DNA from: Rhizobium sp. AC27/96
GTDB lineage: Bacteria; Pseudomonadota; Alphaproteobacteria; Rhizobiales; Rhizobiaceae
Length of the DNA: 64,000 bases
Direction: 5' to 3'
Assembly: GCF_001692325.1 (NCBI RefSeq)
Contig: NZ_LXKN01000066.1
Span: 62,001 to 126,000, forward strand
Shown piece by piece: positions 50,759 to 58,929 of the stretch; the stretch's first letter is position 1; each line of letters starts with the position of its first letter. A program made the translations under genes and the position numbers. The notes beneath the pieces were generated by a model that searched no databases, was not told the origin of the DNA, and saw only the letters and a list, made by a program, of their open reading frames with translations.

Positions 50759-51608
50759 TACGCTTCTTCAAGGCGTGCTGCTGGGCGGCCTTTATGCGCT
50801 GTTTGCGGCGGGTCTCAGCCTCGTCTTCGGCATCATGCGTCTCGTCAATCTTGCTCATGGCGATCTCATCGTGCTCGCGGCCTTCCTGATCCTGACGCTC
50901 GTTTCCCTGCTTGGGCTCAATCCCTTCCTGGCGGCGCTGATCGCCGCGCCCCTGATGTTTGTGGTCGGCTGGCTGCTGCAATATCATCTGCTGAAAGGCA
51001 CGCTCGGCAAGGACATTCTGCCGCCTTTGCTCGTCACCTTCGGCCTGTCGATCGTCATCCAGAACGGACTTCTGGAAGGGTTCACGGCCGACAGCCGGCG
51101 GATATCCGCAGGCGCATTGGAGACAGCCTCGCTGCAATTCGGTGGCGTCAATGCCGGCGTGATGCCGCTCATCACCTTTGCCTCGGCCGTTCTCGTCATC
51201 GTTGCTCTTAACCAGCTCATCTACCGCACCGAGCTCGGCCGTGCCTTCCGCGCCACCTCGGATGATGTGGTCACGGCGAGCCTGATGGGCATCCGGCCGA
51301 ATTCCATCTTCGCCATCGCCACCGGGCTTGCGATGATGATCGTGACGGTAGCGGCGCTCTATCTCGGCATGCGGGCGAATTTCGATCCGACGGCGGGGCC
51401 CGCGCGGCTCATCTATGCCTTTGAAGTGGTCATCATCGGTGGTCTTGGCTCGCTCTGGGGCACGCTTGCCGGCGGCATCATCCTGGGGGTTGCGCAGACC
51501 ATGGGAGCGGCGATCAATCCTGAATGGCAGATCCTTGCCGGGCATATCGCCTTCCTCTGCGTGCTTCTCTTCCGGCCACGCGGCCTGTTCCCTCGAGCAG
51601 TGGATTGA
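50745..51608 (+). CDS. LivH-like ABC transporter permease
   Basis: 287 residues from the ATG at 50745 (TTGGAG seven bases upstream), overlapping the livF-like gene by 14 bp. About eight membrane segments (TLLQGVLLGGLYALFAAGLS; LVNLAHGDLIVLAAFLILTL; the C-terminal GGLGSLWGTLAGGIILGVAQ). The NLAHGD and GGxGSLxG blocks are hallmarks of LivH. Forms the membrane channel with the LivM-like subunit. Confidence 0.9.
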   Translation: MNWLDTLLQGVLLGGLYALFAAGLSLVFGIMRLVNLAHGDLIVLAAFLILTLVSLLGLNPFLAALIAAPLMFVVGWLLQYHLLKGTLGKDILPPLLVTFGLSIVIQNGLLEGFTADSRRISAGALETASLQFGGVNAGVMPLITFASAVLVIVALNQLIYRTELGRAFRATSDDVVTASLMGIRPNSIFAIATGLAMMIVTVAALYLGMRANFDPTAGPARLIYAFEVVIIGGLGSLWGTLAGGIILGVAQTMGAAINPEWQILAGHIAFLCVLLFRPRGLFPRAVD

Positions 51609-51615
51609 GGCGGCC

Positions 51616-52731
51616 ATGACCACAGGTTTCGAAACCATGTCGACCGAGATTGCAACGCCGCCAGGCTGGCGGGTTGAGACGCGGACACGGCTTTCCGGCA
51701 TCTTTGCCGTTCTTGCCATTGTCGCCGTCGTGGTTCTGGCGGCTGCTCCCTTCGTCGTTTCGCGCGGCGTCGTGCAGGATCTGTTTTTCATTCTCACCAT
51801 GTTGGTGCTGGCGCAGGGCTGGAACCTGCTCGCCGGCTATGCCGGTCTGATCTCCGTCGGCCAACAGCTGTTCGTCGGCTGCGGCGCCTATGCGCTGTTC
51901 GGCTTCGTCATTCTCGCTGGCGTCGATCCGATCCTTGCCATTCCACTCGCCGGCCTCTTCGCGATGATCATCGCCGCCCCCGCAGCCTTCTTTTCCTTCC
52001 GGCTCTATGGTCCCTATTTTGCGATCGGCACCTGGGTCATTGCCGAAGTGGGACGCCTGCTCTTTGCCCAATGGAAGATGCTTGGCGGCGGGACGGGTAC
52101 TTCGCTGCCGCGCGAGGCTACGAAGGACATGCTCGGCATCTCGCTGCTGCAGGATTGGTTCGGCATGCGCTCGGCAGCGGCGGCCGATGCACTTGCCTAT
52201 TGGCTGGCGCTGGCGCTCACGGCGTTGACGGTCGGTTTCATCTACAGGCTGCTGCGCAGCAAGCAAGGGCTTGGCCTTGCTGCCGTCCGCGACAACGAGA
52301 CGGCAGCCCGCGCGCTCGGCGTCGATGCGCTCCGCTTGAAGATCGTCGTCTATCTCGCGACGGCGTTCGTGACGGGCATGGTCGGCGCGCTTATTTATCT
52401 GCAGAAGGCGCGGATATCGCCGGATGCGGCCTTCTCGCTCACGAACTGGACTGCTTATGTCGTCTTCATTGTCGTCATCGGCGGCATCGGCACCATCGAA
52501 GGCCCGTTGGTCGGCGTGCTCGTCTTCTTCCTGCTGCAGAATGCCTTTTCGAGCTACGGCTCCTGGTATCTGCTGGCTCTGGGGGCGCTCGCCATCGTTA
52601 CGATGCTGTTTGCGCCGCGCGGTCTCTGGGGGCTTATCTCCACCCGCACCGGCTGGGAACTTTTTCCGGTTCGCCGCCTGCTAAAAGGCGGACCTATCCT
52701 GAATGATGAAAAGGGAGGGCCACATGGCTGA
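51616..52731 (+). CDS. LivM-like ABC transporter permease
   Basis: 371 residues from the ATG at 51616, 7 bp after the LivH stop; the frame is open further upstream but inside livH. An extended cytosolic N-terminus of about 30 residues precedes nine or so membrane segments. Family blocks: AGYAGLISVGQQLFVGCGAY, the coupling helix RDNETAARALGVDALRLKIV and the C-terminal GGIGTIEGPLVGVLVFFLLQ. It overlaps the monooxygenase gene by 8 bp, tying uptake and catabolism into one message. Confidence 0.9.
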   Translation: MTTGFETMSTEIATPPGWRVETRTRLSGIFAVLAIVAVVVLAAAPFVVSRGVVQDLFFILTMLVLAQGWNLLAGYAGLISVGQQLFVGCGAYALFGFVILAGVDPILAIPLAGLFAMIIAAPAAFFSFRLYGPYFAIGTWVIAEVGRLLFAQWKMLGGGTGTSLPREATKDMLGISLLQDWFGMRSAAAADALAYWLALALTALTVGFIYRLLRSKQGLGLAAVRDNETAARALGVDALRLKIVVYLATAFVTGMVGALIYLQKARISPDAAFSLTNWTAYVVFIVVIGGIGTIEGPLVGVLVFFLLQNAFSSYGSWYLLALGALAIVTMLFAPRGLWGLISTRTGWELFPVRRLLKGGPILNDEKGGPHG

Positions 52732-54478
52732 CATTACCACCGACGTTCTGATCATTGGCACTGGACCCGCCGGCTCGGCGACATCAGCGTTGCTTGCGAC
52801 CTACGGCCTCGAGCCGATGGTGATCAACCGCTACCGCTGGCTGGCGATCACGCCACGCGCGCATATCACCAACCAGCGCACCATGGAGGTTCTGCGCGAT
52901 CTCGGCCGCGATGTGGAGGAGGAGGCCTATCTCTTTGCGGTCGAGCAGGATCTGATGGGGCAGAACGTCTTCTGCACGGCGGTCGCCGGCGAGGAAATCG
53001 GCCGCATGCAGAGTTGGGGCAACCATCCGTTGTCCCGCGCGGAACATCTGCTTTCGTCACCCGCCCACATGAACGACCTGCCGCAGACCTACATGGAGCC
53101 GCTGCTGTTCAAGACGGCTTGCTCGCGCGGGGCGCAGGCGCGCATGTCGATGGAATATCTGAGCCACATCCAGGATGCCGAGGGCGTCACGACGAGCTGT
53201 CTCGATCGCCTGACGGGCAAGGAAGTGACCATCCGCTCGAAATTTCTGGTCGGCGCCGATGGCGGCAACTCGAAGGTGGCCGAGCATGCGGGCCTGACCT
53301 TCGAAGGCAAGATGGGCGTTGCCGGCTCGATGAACATCCTGTTCGAGGCCGATCTCTCGCGCTACGTCGCCCATCGGCCTTCGGTCCTTTATTGGGTGCT
53401 GCAGCCCGGCGCCGATGTTGGCGGCATCGGCATGGGCCTCGTGCGCATGGTGCGGCCATGGAACGAATGGCTAATCGTCTGGGGCTATGACATCAACCAG
53501 CCGCCGCCTGAGGTCGATGATGCCTTCGCCACCAAGGTTGTGCGCGAATTGGTGGGCGTTGCCGATCTCAAGCCGAAGATCAAATCCGTCTCCACCTGGA
53601 CCGTCAACAACATGTATGCGACCACAATGTCGAACGGCCGGGTCTTCTGTATGGGCGATGCCACACATCGTCATCCGCCTTCGAACGGCCTCGGCTCCAA
53701 CACCTCGATCCAGGACGGCTTTAATCTTGCCTGGAAGCTTGCCATGGTGCTTAGAGGTCAGGCCGGCATTGGCCTGCTCGACAGCTACCAGGCCGAGCGT
53801 GCGCCGGTTGCCAAGCAGATCGTTACTCGCGCCAACAAATCGATCGAGGAATTCGGGCCGATCTTCAAGTCGTTGGGCCTGCTCGATTCCGTCGATCCGG
53901 TGAAGATGCAGCAGAACATTGATGCGCGCTGCGACGACACCGCCGATGCGGAGCGCCAGCGCACGGCCATCCGCGAGGCGATAGCCCATAAGGTCTACGA
54001 ATTCGATGCGCATGGCGTGGAGATGAACCACCGTTATGCCTCGAATGCCGTGGTCAAGGACGGTCAGCCGGAACCCGCCTTCGAGAAGGACCCGGAATTG
54101 CATTTTCAGCCAACGAGCTGGCCTGGTGCGCGCTTGCCGCATGCCTGGTTGTTCAACGACAGTGGCGCGAAGGTATCGAGCCTCGATCTCACCGGGCATG
54201 GCGTTTTCACCGTACTGACCGGCATTGGTGGCGATGGCTGGATCGTGGCTGCAAGGGCACTAGCGAAGGAGCTGAAGCTGCCGATCGCGGTCCACAGAAT
54301 AGGTCCACGGCAGGAGTGGCAGGATCTGACTGGAGACTGGGCGCGCGCCCGCGAGATCAGCGATTCCGGCGTGCTGCTCGTGCGCCCCGACCATCATGTT
54401 GCCTGGCGCTCCGATGCGGCGGTTGACGACCCGGAACGCGAGCTGTGTCGCGTTCTGAAGACAATTCTGGATTTGTGA
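52724..54478 (+). CDS. FAD-dependent aromatic monooxygenase (TfdB/phenol-hydroxylase-like)
   Basis: 584 residues from the ATG at 52724 (GGGAGG five bases upstream), close to TfdB length (about 598). FAD-binding VLIIGTGPAGSATSALLAT (dinucleotide fold GTGPAG), the DG motif LVGADGGNSKVAEH, and the second FAD block CMGDATHRHPPSNGLGSNTS. The C-terminus has a thioredoxin-like fold segment as in phenol hydroxylases (GVFTVLTGIGGDGWIVAARA). It should hydroxylate a phenol ortho to the hydroxyl; between hydroxyquinol dioxygenase genes, a resorcinol-like or 4-substituted phenol substrate giving hydroxyquinol is the simplest guess. Confidence 0.88.
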   Translation: MADITTDVLIIGTGPAGSATSALLATYGLEPMVINRYRWLAITPRAHITNQRTMEVLRDLGRDVEEEAYLFAVEQDLMGQNVFCTAVAGEEIGRMQSWGNHPLSRAEHLLSSPAHMNDLPQTYMEPLLFKTACSRGAQARMSMEYLSHIQDAEGVTTSCLDRLTGKEVTIRSKFLVGADGGNSKVAEHAGLTFEGKMGVAGSMNILFEADLSRYVAHRPSVLYWVLQPGADVGGIGMGLVRMVRPWNEWLIVWGYDINQPPPEVDDAFATKVVRELVGVADLKPKIKSVSTWTVNNMYATTMSNGRVFCMGDATHRHPPSNGLGSNTSIQDGFNLAWKLAMVLRGQAGIGLLDSYQAERAPVAKQIVTRANKSIEEFGPIFKSLGLLDSVDPVKMQQNIDARCDDTADAERQRTAIREAIAHKVYEFDAHGVEMNHRYASNAVVKDGQPEPAFEKDPELHFQPTSWPGARLPHAWLFNDSGAKVSSLDLTGHGVFTVLTGIGGDGWIVAARALAKELKLPIAVHRIGPRQEWQDLTGDWARAREISDSGVLLVRPDHHVAWRSDAAVDDPERELCRVLKTILDL

Positions 54479-54485
54479 GGCGACA

Positions 54486-55376
54486 ATGAGCGTGCAAGAA
54501 AAAGGCTATTTCACCGAGGAAAATTCCGTCGAGGTTGTGACCGGCCGCAACGCGAATACTGGGGATGCGCGGCTGAAGCAGGTGATGGAAGTCGTCACCC
54601 GCAAGCTGCACGAGGCGGTGAAGGAGCTGGAGCCGACCCAAGACGAATGGATGGAGGCGATCTTCTTCCTCACCCGCACCGGCCACACCTGCACGGACTG
54701 GCGGCAGGAATTCATCCTGCTATCGGATGTGCTTGGCGTGTCGATGCTGGTCGATGCGATCAACAATCGCAAGCCGTCAGGCGCATCCGAAAGCACAGTC
54801 CTCGGCCCCTTCCATGTGGCCGATGCGCCGGAGTTGCCTATGGGCGCCAATATCTGCCTCGACCAGAAGGGCGAGGACATGGTGATCAGCGGCCGCATCC
54901 TCGACACCGACGGCAGGCCGATCGAAAATGCGGTGCTCGATGTCTGGCAGGCCAATGACGAGGGGTTTTACGATGTCCAGCAGAAGGGCATCCAGCCTGA
55001 TTTCAACCTGCGCGGCGTCTTCCGCACCGGCAAGGACGGGCACTACTGGTTCCGGGCGGTGAAGCCGAAATACTATCCGATCCCGGATGACGGTCCTGTG
55101 GGAAAATTGCTCGATGCACTCGGTCGCCACCCGTATCGGCCCGCCCATCTGCACTACATCATCAAGGCCGATGGCTTCGAGACGCTGACGACCCACATCT
55201 TCGATCCCGATGACCCCTATATTCACTCGGACGCCGTCTTCGGGGTCAAGGAGAGCCTGCTCGCCGAGTTCAGGTTGACCGATGATCCGGCACGGGCGAA
55301 GGAACTCGAATTCCCGGGAACGTTCTGGCAGGTCGAGCACGATTTCGTTCTGGCGCCTGACCGCAAGCGAAGCTAG
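54486..55376 (+). CDS. Hydroxyquinol 1,2-dioxygenase type intradiol dioxygenase, copy 2
   Basis: 296 residues. The N-terminal helical domain carries the hydroxyquinol-dioxygenase form (LTRTGHTCTDWRQEFILLSD, VLGVSMLVDAINNRKPSGAS). Iron ligands: Tyr162 (DEGFYDVQQ), Tyr196 or Tyr197 (KPKYYPIPDDGPVG), His221 and His223 (YRPAHLHY), positions equal or close to those known for the Nocardioides hydroxyquinol enzyme (Tyr164, Tyr197, His221, His223). It cleaves benzene-1,2,4-triol to maleylacetate. It starts 7 bp after the monooxygenase gene and is the last gene of the cluster. This copy is the canonical one; copy 1 at 45997 is more divergent. Confidence 0.92.
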   Translation: MSVQEKGYFTEENSVEVVTGRNANTGDARLKQVMEVVTRKLHEAVKELEPTQDEWMEAIFFLTRTGHTCTDWRQEFILLSDVLGVSMLVDAINNRKPSGASESTVLGPFHVADAPELPMGANICLDQKGEDMVISGRILDTDGRPIENAVLDVWQANDEGFYDVQQKGIQPDFNLRGVFRTGKDGHYWFRAVKPKYYPIPDDGPVGKLLDALGRHPYRPAHLHYIIKADGFETLTTHIFDPDDPYIHSDAVFGVKESLLAEFRLTDDPARAKELEFPGTFWQVEHDFVLAPDRKRS

Positions 55377-55402
55377 CCAGAGGGGTCTCCATCCAGGCCG
55401 GG

Positions 55403-56074
55403 CTATCGTGTGCTTTCGATGCCGGCCAGGATGAGGTTGATGCCGGCAAGAAACTGCTCTTGGTCGTCATGATTGGGTATCTGCGCCGCCACCTGATGCA
55501 CGAAGGGATATTCTGCGGGATCGTGCTGCGTCCATCGCGCGGCGATGCTCGCCAGAAATGCCGAACGATCTACTTCACGCGGAAGAAGGCGGGCGTTCGC
55601 GGCATTCTGGCCGGCGACACCGAGGATATAGTTCAGAAGCACCGAGGCGGCGTCGAACTGCGCCTGTTCGGGAACACCGAGCGCCCGGAGCCGGCCGCCG
55701 ATGCCTTCGAAGATCTGCAGCATCGCGGTCTGCCACGGCTCACGCGAGAGCTGGGTACCGACCCAAGGGTGGATGTCGATGACATTGAACACGCCAAGGG
55801 CGATGGCGCGGATTCCCTCCCGCGGGTCGGCATCATTGACGCTCGCACCTAAAGTCCGGGCGACAATATGGTTGGCTGCTGCCGTCAGCAGCTCATTCTT
55901 GTCGGCAACGTGCCAATAGATCGCCCCGCTCCCTGTCGCCAGGCGCGCGGCAAGTGTGCGGAAGGTCAGGGCGCTCTCACCATCCGTATCGAGGATTTCG
56001 ATTGCAGCATCGACGATCCGCTCCTTCGAGAGCGCGTCGGTACGCCGGTCTGTCCTTTGGTTTCTTGTCCGCAT
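55403..56074 (-). CDS. TetR-family transcriptional regulator
   Basis: 223 residues from the ATG at 56074; the frame continues 12 codons into the operator region. HTH at about residues 20-60 (IVDAAIEILDTDGESALTFR, TLAARLATGSGAIYWHVADK), then an all-helical effector domain of the TetR C-terminal type. It diverges from a TetX-like flavin monooxygenase, with two palindromes between them, and so probably represses both genes until a small molecule binds. Its 3' end faces the hydroxyquinol dioxygenase gene. Confidence 0.88.
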   Translation of the reverse strand: MRTRNQRTDRRTDALSKERIVDAAIEILDTDGESALTFRTLAARLATGSGAIYWHVADKNELLTAAANHIVARTLGASVNDADPREGIRAIALGVFNVIDIHPWVGTQLSREPWQTAMLQIFEGIGGRLRALGVPEQAQFDAASVLLNYILGVAGQNAANARLLPREVDRSAFLASIAARWTQHDPAEYPFVHQVAAQIPNHDDQEQFLAGINLILAGIESTR

Positions 56075-56091
56075 GAGTCTGATCCTGACAT

Positions 56092-56112
56092 AATTGGAAC
56101 AATGTTCCAATT
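56092..56112. promoter_or_regulatory. TetR-type operator 1 (21-bp palindrome)
   Basis: Arms AATTGGAACA (56092-56101) and TGTTCCAATT (56103-56112) are exact inverses around one central base. It begins 18 bp upstream of the tetR start. Confidence 0.7.
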
Positions 56113-56119
56113 CATATTA

Positions 56120-56136
56120 ATGGAACGTTGTTCCAT
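56120..56136. promoter_or_regulatory. TetR-type operator 2
   Basis: ATGGAAC and GTTCCAT around GTT (56120-56136). The core TGGAACGTTGTTCCA differs at two positions from operator 1. The centres of the two sites are 26 bp apart, and operator 2 ends 20 bp before the monooxygenase start. Confidence 0.65.
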
Positions 56137-56156
56137 AAGATCAGAAAGAGAATCCG

Positions 56157-57293
56157 ATGACGATACCCGTGACAATCGTTGGTGCGGGCCTTGGTGGCCT
56201 CGTCCTCGCGCGTGTCCTGCATATTCATGGCATTCCCGTAACGATCTACGAGGCGGAGCCTTCGGTCGAGGCTCGCACGCAGGGAGGCCAACTCGATATC
56301 CACGAGCACAACGGGCAGCTTGCGCTCGACGCGGCCGGCCTCACCCAGGAGTTCCGCGCAATCATTCACGAGGGCGCCCAGGCGACGCGGGTGCTCGACC
56401 AGCACGGAAAATTGTTGTTCGAGGAGGCTGATGACGGCACGGGTGGCCGTCCCGAAGTGCTTCGCGGCGATCTGCGAAGGATTCTCCTTGAATCCCTGCC
56501 TACGGAAGCGATCCAATGGGGCAAGAAGCTCGCCAGCGTGGTGATCTTAGGCGGAGGTCGGCACGAGCTGACCTTCGCGGATGGGTCGATGGTGAAGACC
56601 GAGCTCCTTGTCGGCGCGGACGGCGCGTGGTCCAAGGTGCGGCCGCTGCTATCGGACGCCAAACCGGTCTATGCCGGCGCGACATTCTTCGAAACCTATC
56701 TCCACGACGCCGACGAGCGGCACCTTGCGGCCGCTCAAGCGGTTGGCAGTGGGGCGCTGTTTGTTGCCTCGCCGGGAAAGGGGATCTTCGCGCATCGTGA
56801 GGCGGGGGGTGTTCTTCACACCTATGTCCAGCTCAGCCGCCCTGTCGAATGGGTTGCCAGCATCGACCTTACGGATAGCGCCGCCGCTGCTCGAATTGCT
56901 ACCGAGTTCGAGGGCTGGGCGCCGGAGCTGACTGCGTTGATTACAGACGGCGACACGCCGCTGGTGCCACGCATGATCCACACGCTTCCGGACGCGCATC
57001 GATGGGACCGCATACCCGGCGTGACGCTTCTCGGAGATGCCGCGCACCTGATGCCGCCGTCCGGCGAGGGTGCAAACCTGGCAATGTTCGACGGTGCCGA
57101 GCTCGGAAAGGCGATCGTTTCGCATCCCGACAATATCGAGGCGGCACTCGCTGCCTACGAGGCTGACATGTTCCCGCGCAGTGAGTCGGAGGCGGTGGAT
57201 GCCCACCTGATCCTCGATCTTTGCCTCGGAGCGCGCGCACCTTTCGGGCTTGTCGAGTTCTTCAACAGCGGCTTCAAGGGAGAGCATGAATGA
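56157..57293 (+). CDS. TetX-like FAD-dependent monooxygenase
   Basis: 378 residues, compared with 388 for TetX. FAD fold IVGAGLGGLVLARVLHIHGI at the start; GGQLDIHEHNGQLALDAAGL matches the TetX block GGTLDLHKGSGQ; RGDLRRILLESLP corresponds to RNDLRAILLNSL; DG motif VGADGAWSKVRPL; second FAD block GDAAHLMPPSGEGANLAMFD. This family includes tetracycline destructases that hydroxylate and destroy the drug, but many rhizobial members act on other aromatics. Divergent from a TetR gene with operators between. Catabolic or resistance role is open; no efflux pump is beside it. Confidence 0.87.
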   Translation: MTIPVTIVGAGLGGLVLARVLHIHGIPVTIYEAEPSVEARTQGGQLDIHEHNGQLALDAAGLTQEFRAIIHEGAQATRVLDQHGKLLFEEADDGTGGRPEVLRGDLRRILLESLPTEAIQWGKKLASVVILGGGRHELTFADGSMVKTELLVGADGAWSKVRPLLSDAKPVYAGATFFETYLHDADERHLAAAQAVGSGALFVASPGKGIFAHREAGGVLHTYVQLSRPVEWVASIDLTDSAAAARIATEFEGWAPELTALITDGDTPLVPRMIHTLPDAHRWDRIPGVTLLGDAAHLMPPSGEGANLAMFDGAELGKAIVSHPDNIEAALAAYEADMFPRSESEAVDAHLILDLCLGARAPFGLVEFFNSGFKGEHE

Positions 57294-57459
57294 CACGATC
57301 CTTGGGACGCGCCGCAATTTTGCGATTGAAGCCATGAGGATTGAAGTGCCGTCCATGCAATACAACCTTGGAGTAACCCGAAAGTAAGCTTTCTCCACCA
57401 AGCTACGGCTCATCTGGCCCGTGGAGGCCCGCGTGAGGCAGCCACGGACGGGAAGCGCC

Positions 57460-58929
57460 ATGCCATCCATCGACATCATCGTCCCACAATCCGCTCCTCG
57501 CCTCTGGCAGGACGTCGTCATCAGGCGGCTGCGGGCTGAGGGATATGATATCGCCGTTTTGCATGCGACGGGATCGGTGGGTTGGCCGGCGATGGTCAAT
57601 GCCATCCTCGCCCTTGAGCGGCGCGTCTTTCGCCGCACCATCCCTGGTCTCGCAACTCCCGTGTCGGCGATACCAGCGAGTCCCCGCAGGGGCTCGGCGG
57701 CATTGAGGCTGGATCTTGCCGGCAATGCCGCATCTTCGGATATTCCCACGATCGCGCTGAGATTCGACAACTCCCCTTTCGATGTCTCGATTGCGCAGGC
57801 GGTAGCGGCAGGCAGATTGCCTGTGATCGAGGCGGTGCTTGATGGCAAAACAGTCGTGAGTCGGGCCTGGCCGATGATCGACAGGCGGGAATCGGTAGCG
57901 CTCGGCGTCGAGGACGTACTGGCCCGAGCGATCACTCTCATTGTTTCGACAGTTCGAGCCTTTGCTGAGAGCCGGTTGGTCATCGGCGAGCCGTTGTCAG
58001 AGGCGCCCAGCAAGGACAGCCTTACGGCAGTTGGATTTGCATCTGCCTATATGGTCGGATCACTGCCCCGGCTTGGCCGCGAGGCCATACGGCGAACGCG
58101 TTTCCGTCATGCGCACTGGCGAGTCGGTTATCGCTTTATAGATGCGCCGGGTGTCGCTGCGACATGCACCCTTGGCGACGGTTGGTCCGTCCTACCGGAT
58201 GAGGGCGACCATTTCTACGCAGACCCCTTCGCCTTCCAATGGCATGGCCAGAACTTCCTCTTTGTCGAAGACTATCCGCACGCAACCGGAAAGGCCGTCA
58301 TATCTGTCGTGCCATTCGATGTGGATGGGAGGCCTCAGGCGCCGCGATGCGTCTTGGAGGAGCCGCATCATCTCTCCTATCCGCAGGTATTCGAGCGAGA
58401 TGGCTCGGTCTGGATGCTTCCGGAGGCAAGCGCGAGCGGCAAGCTCACGCTATATCGCTCGGTAGGATTTCCGGATCGCTGGGTCGCCGAGGCCGTGCTC
58501 ATCGAGGGAGAAATCTCCGATGCGACATTGCTCGACCATGGCGGGCGGCTCTGGTTGTTTGCCACCAACCGCGATGGCTATGGCAGTACGTCGGATACTC
58601 TGGTGGTTTTCCATGCCCCAAGCCTTGCCGGCCCCTGGACGCCGCATCCGCTCAATCCCATCCTCATCGATCGTCGCATGGCGAGGCCGGGTGGCGCCTT
58701 CATTCGTTGTGAGAACGATCGCATCTTCCTGCCGGTGCAGGATGGAACGCTTGGTTACGGCGGCGGGCTCGGTCTCTCCGAGCTGCTGGAATTGAACGAT
58801 CAGACGGTCCGGCTGTCGGCGCCGCAACCGATCACGGCTGAGGGCGATTGGCCCTATCCGAAGATCCATACACTCAATCGCTCAAGCCGATTGGAAGTGA
58901 TCGACGGGATTGCAGCCGTGCGGAAATGA
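57460..58929 (+). CDS. GINT1-like beta-propeller protein (glucosamine inositolphosphorylceramide transferase N-domain type)
   Basis: 489 residues from the ATG at 57460 (GGGAAG six bases before it); a GTG at 57421 is possible. The first 210 residues form a mixed alpha/beta part (IDIIVPQSAPRLWQDVVIRR) that I cannot assign firmly. From about 220 on it is a repeat-rich beta-propeller resembling GINT1 and GH43-like proteins: HWRVGYRF, FYADPFAFQWHGQNFLFVED, HLSYPQVFERDGSVWMLPEA, RLWLFATNRDG, ARPGGAFIRCENDRIFLPVQ. The WxxADPF-type start and the ARPGGAF block are typical. It lies in a polysaccharide locus, so sugar transfer or modification of a cell-surface glycan is likely; catalytic activity is not established. 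Confidence 0.7.
   Translation: MPSIDIIVPQSAPRLWQDVVIRRLRAEGYDIAVLHATGSVGWPAMVNAILALERRVFRRTIPGLATPVSAIPASPRRGSAALRLDLAGNAASSDIPTIALRFDNSPFDVSIAQAVAAGRLPVIEAVLDGKTVVSRAWPMIDRRESVALGVEDVLARAITLIVSTVRAFAESRLVIGEPLSEAPSKDSLTAVGFASAYMVGSLPRLGREAIRRTRFRHAHWRVGYRFIDAPGVAATCTLGDGWSVLPDEGDHFYADPFAFQWHGQNFLFVEDYPHATGKAVISVVPFDVDGRPQAPRCVLEEPHHLSYPQVFERDGSVWMLPEASASGKLTLYRSVGFPDRWVAEAVLIEGEISDATLLDHGGRLWLFATNRDGYGSTSDTLVVFHAPSLAGPWTPHPLNPILIDRRMARPGGAFIRCENDRIFLPVQDGTLGYGGGLGLSELLELNDQTVRLSAPQPITAEGDWPYPKIHTLNRSSRLEVIDGIAAVRK

Noticed and set aside
56649..58013. 454-codon antisense frame over the TetX-like and propeller genes
   Set aside because: Low-complexity Ser/Arg-rich translation without motifs; the plus-strand genes explain the region.
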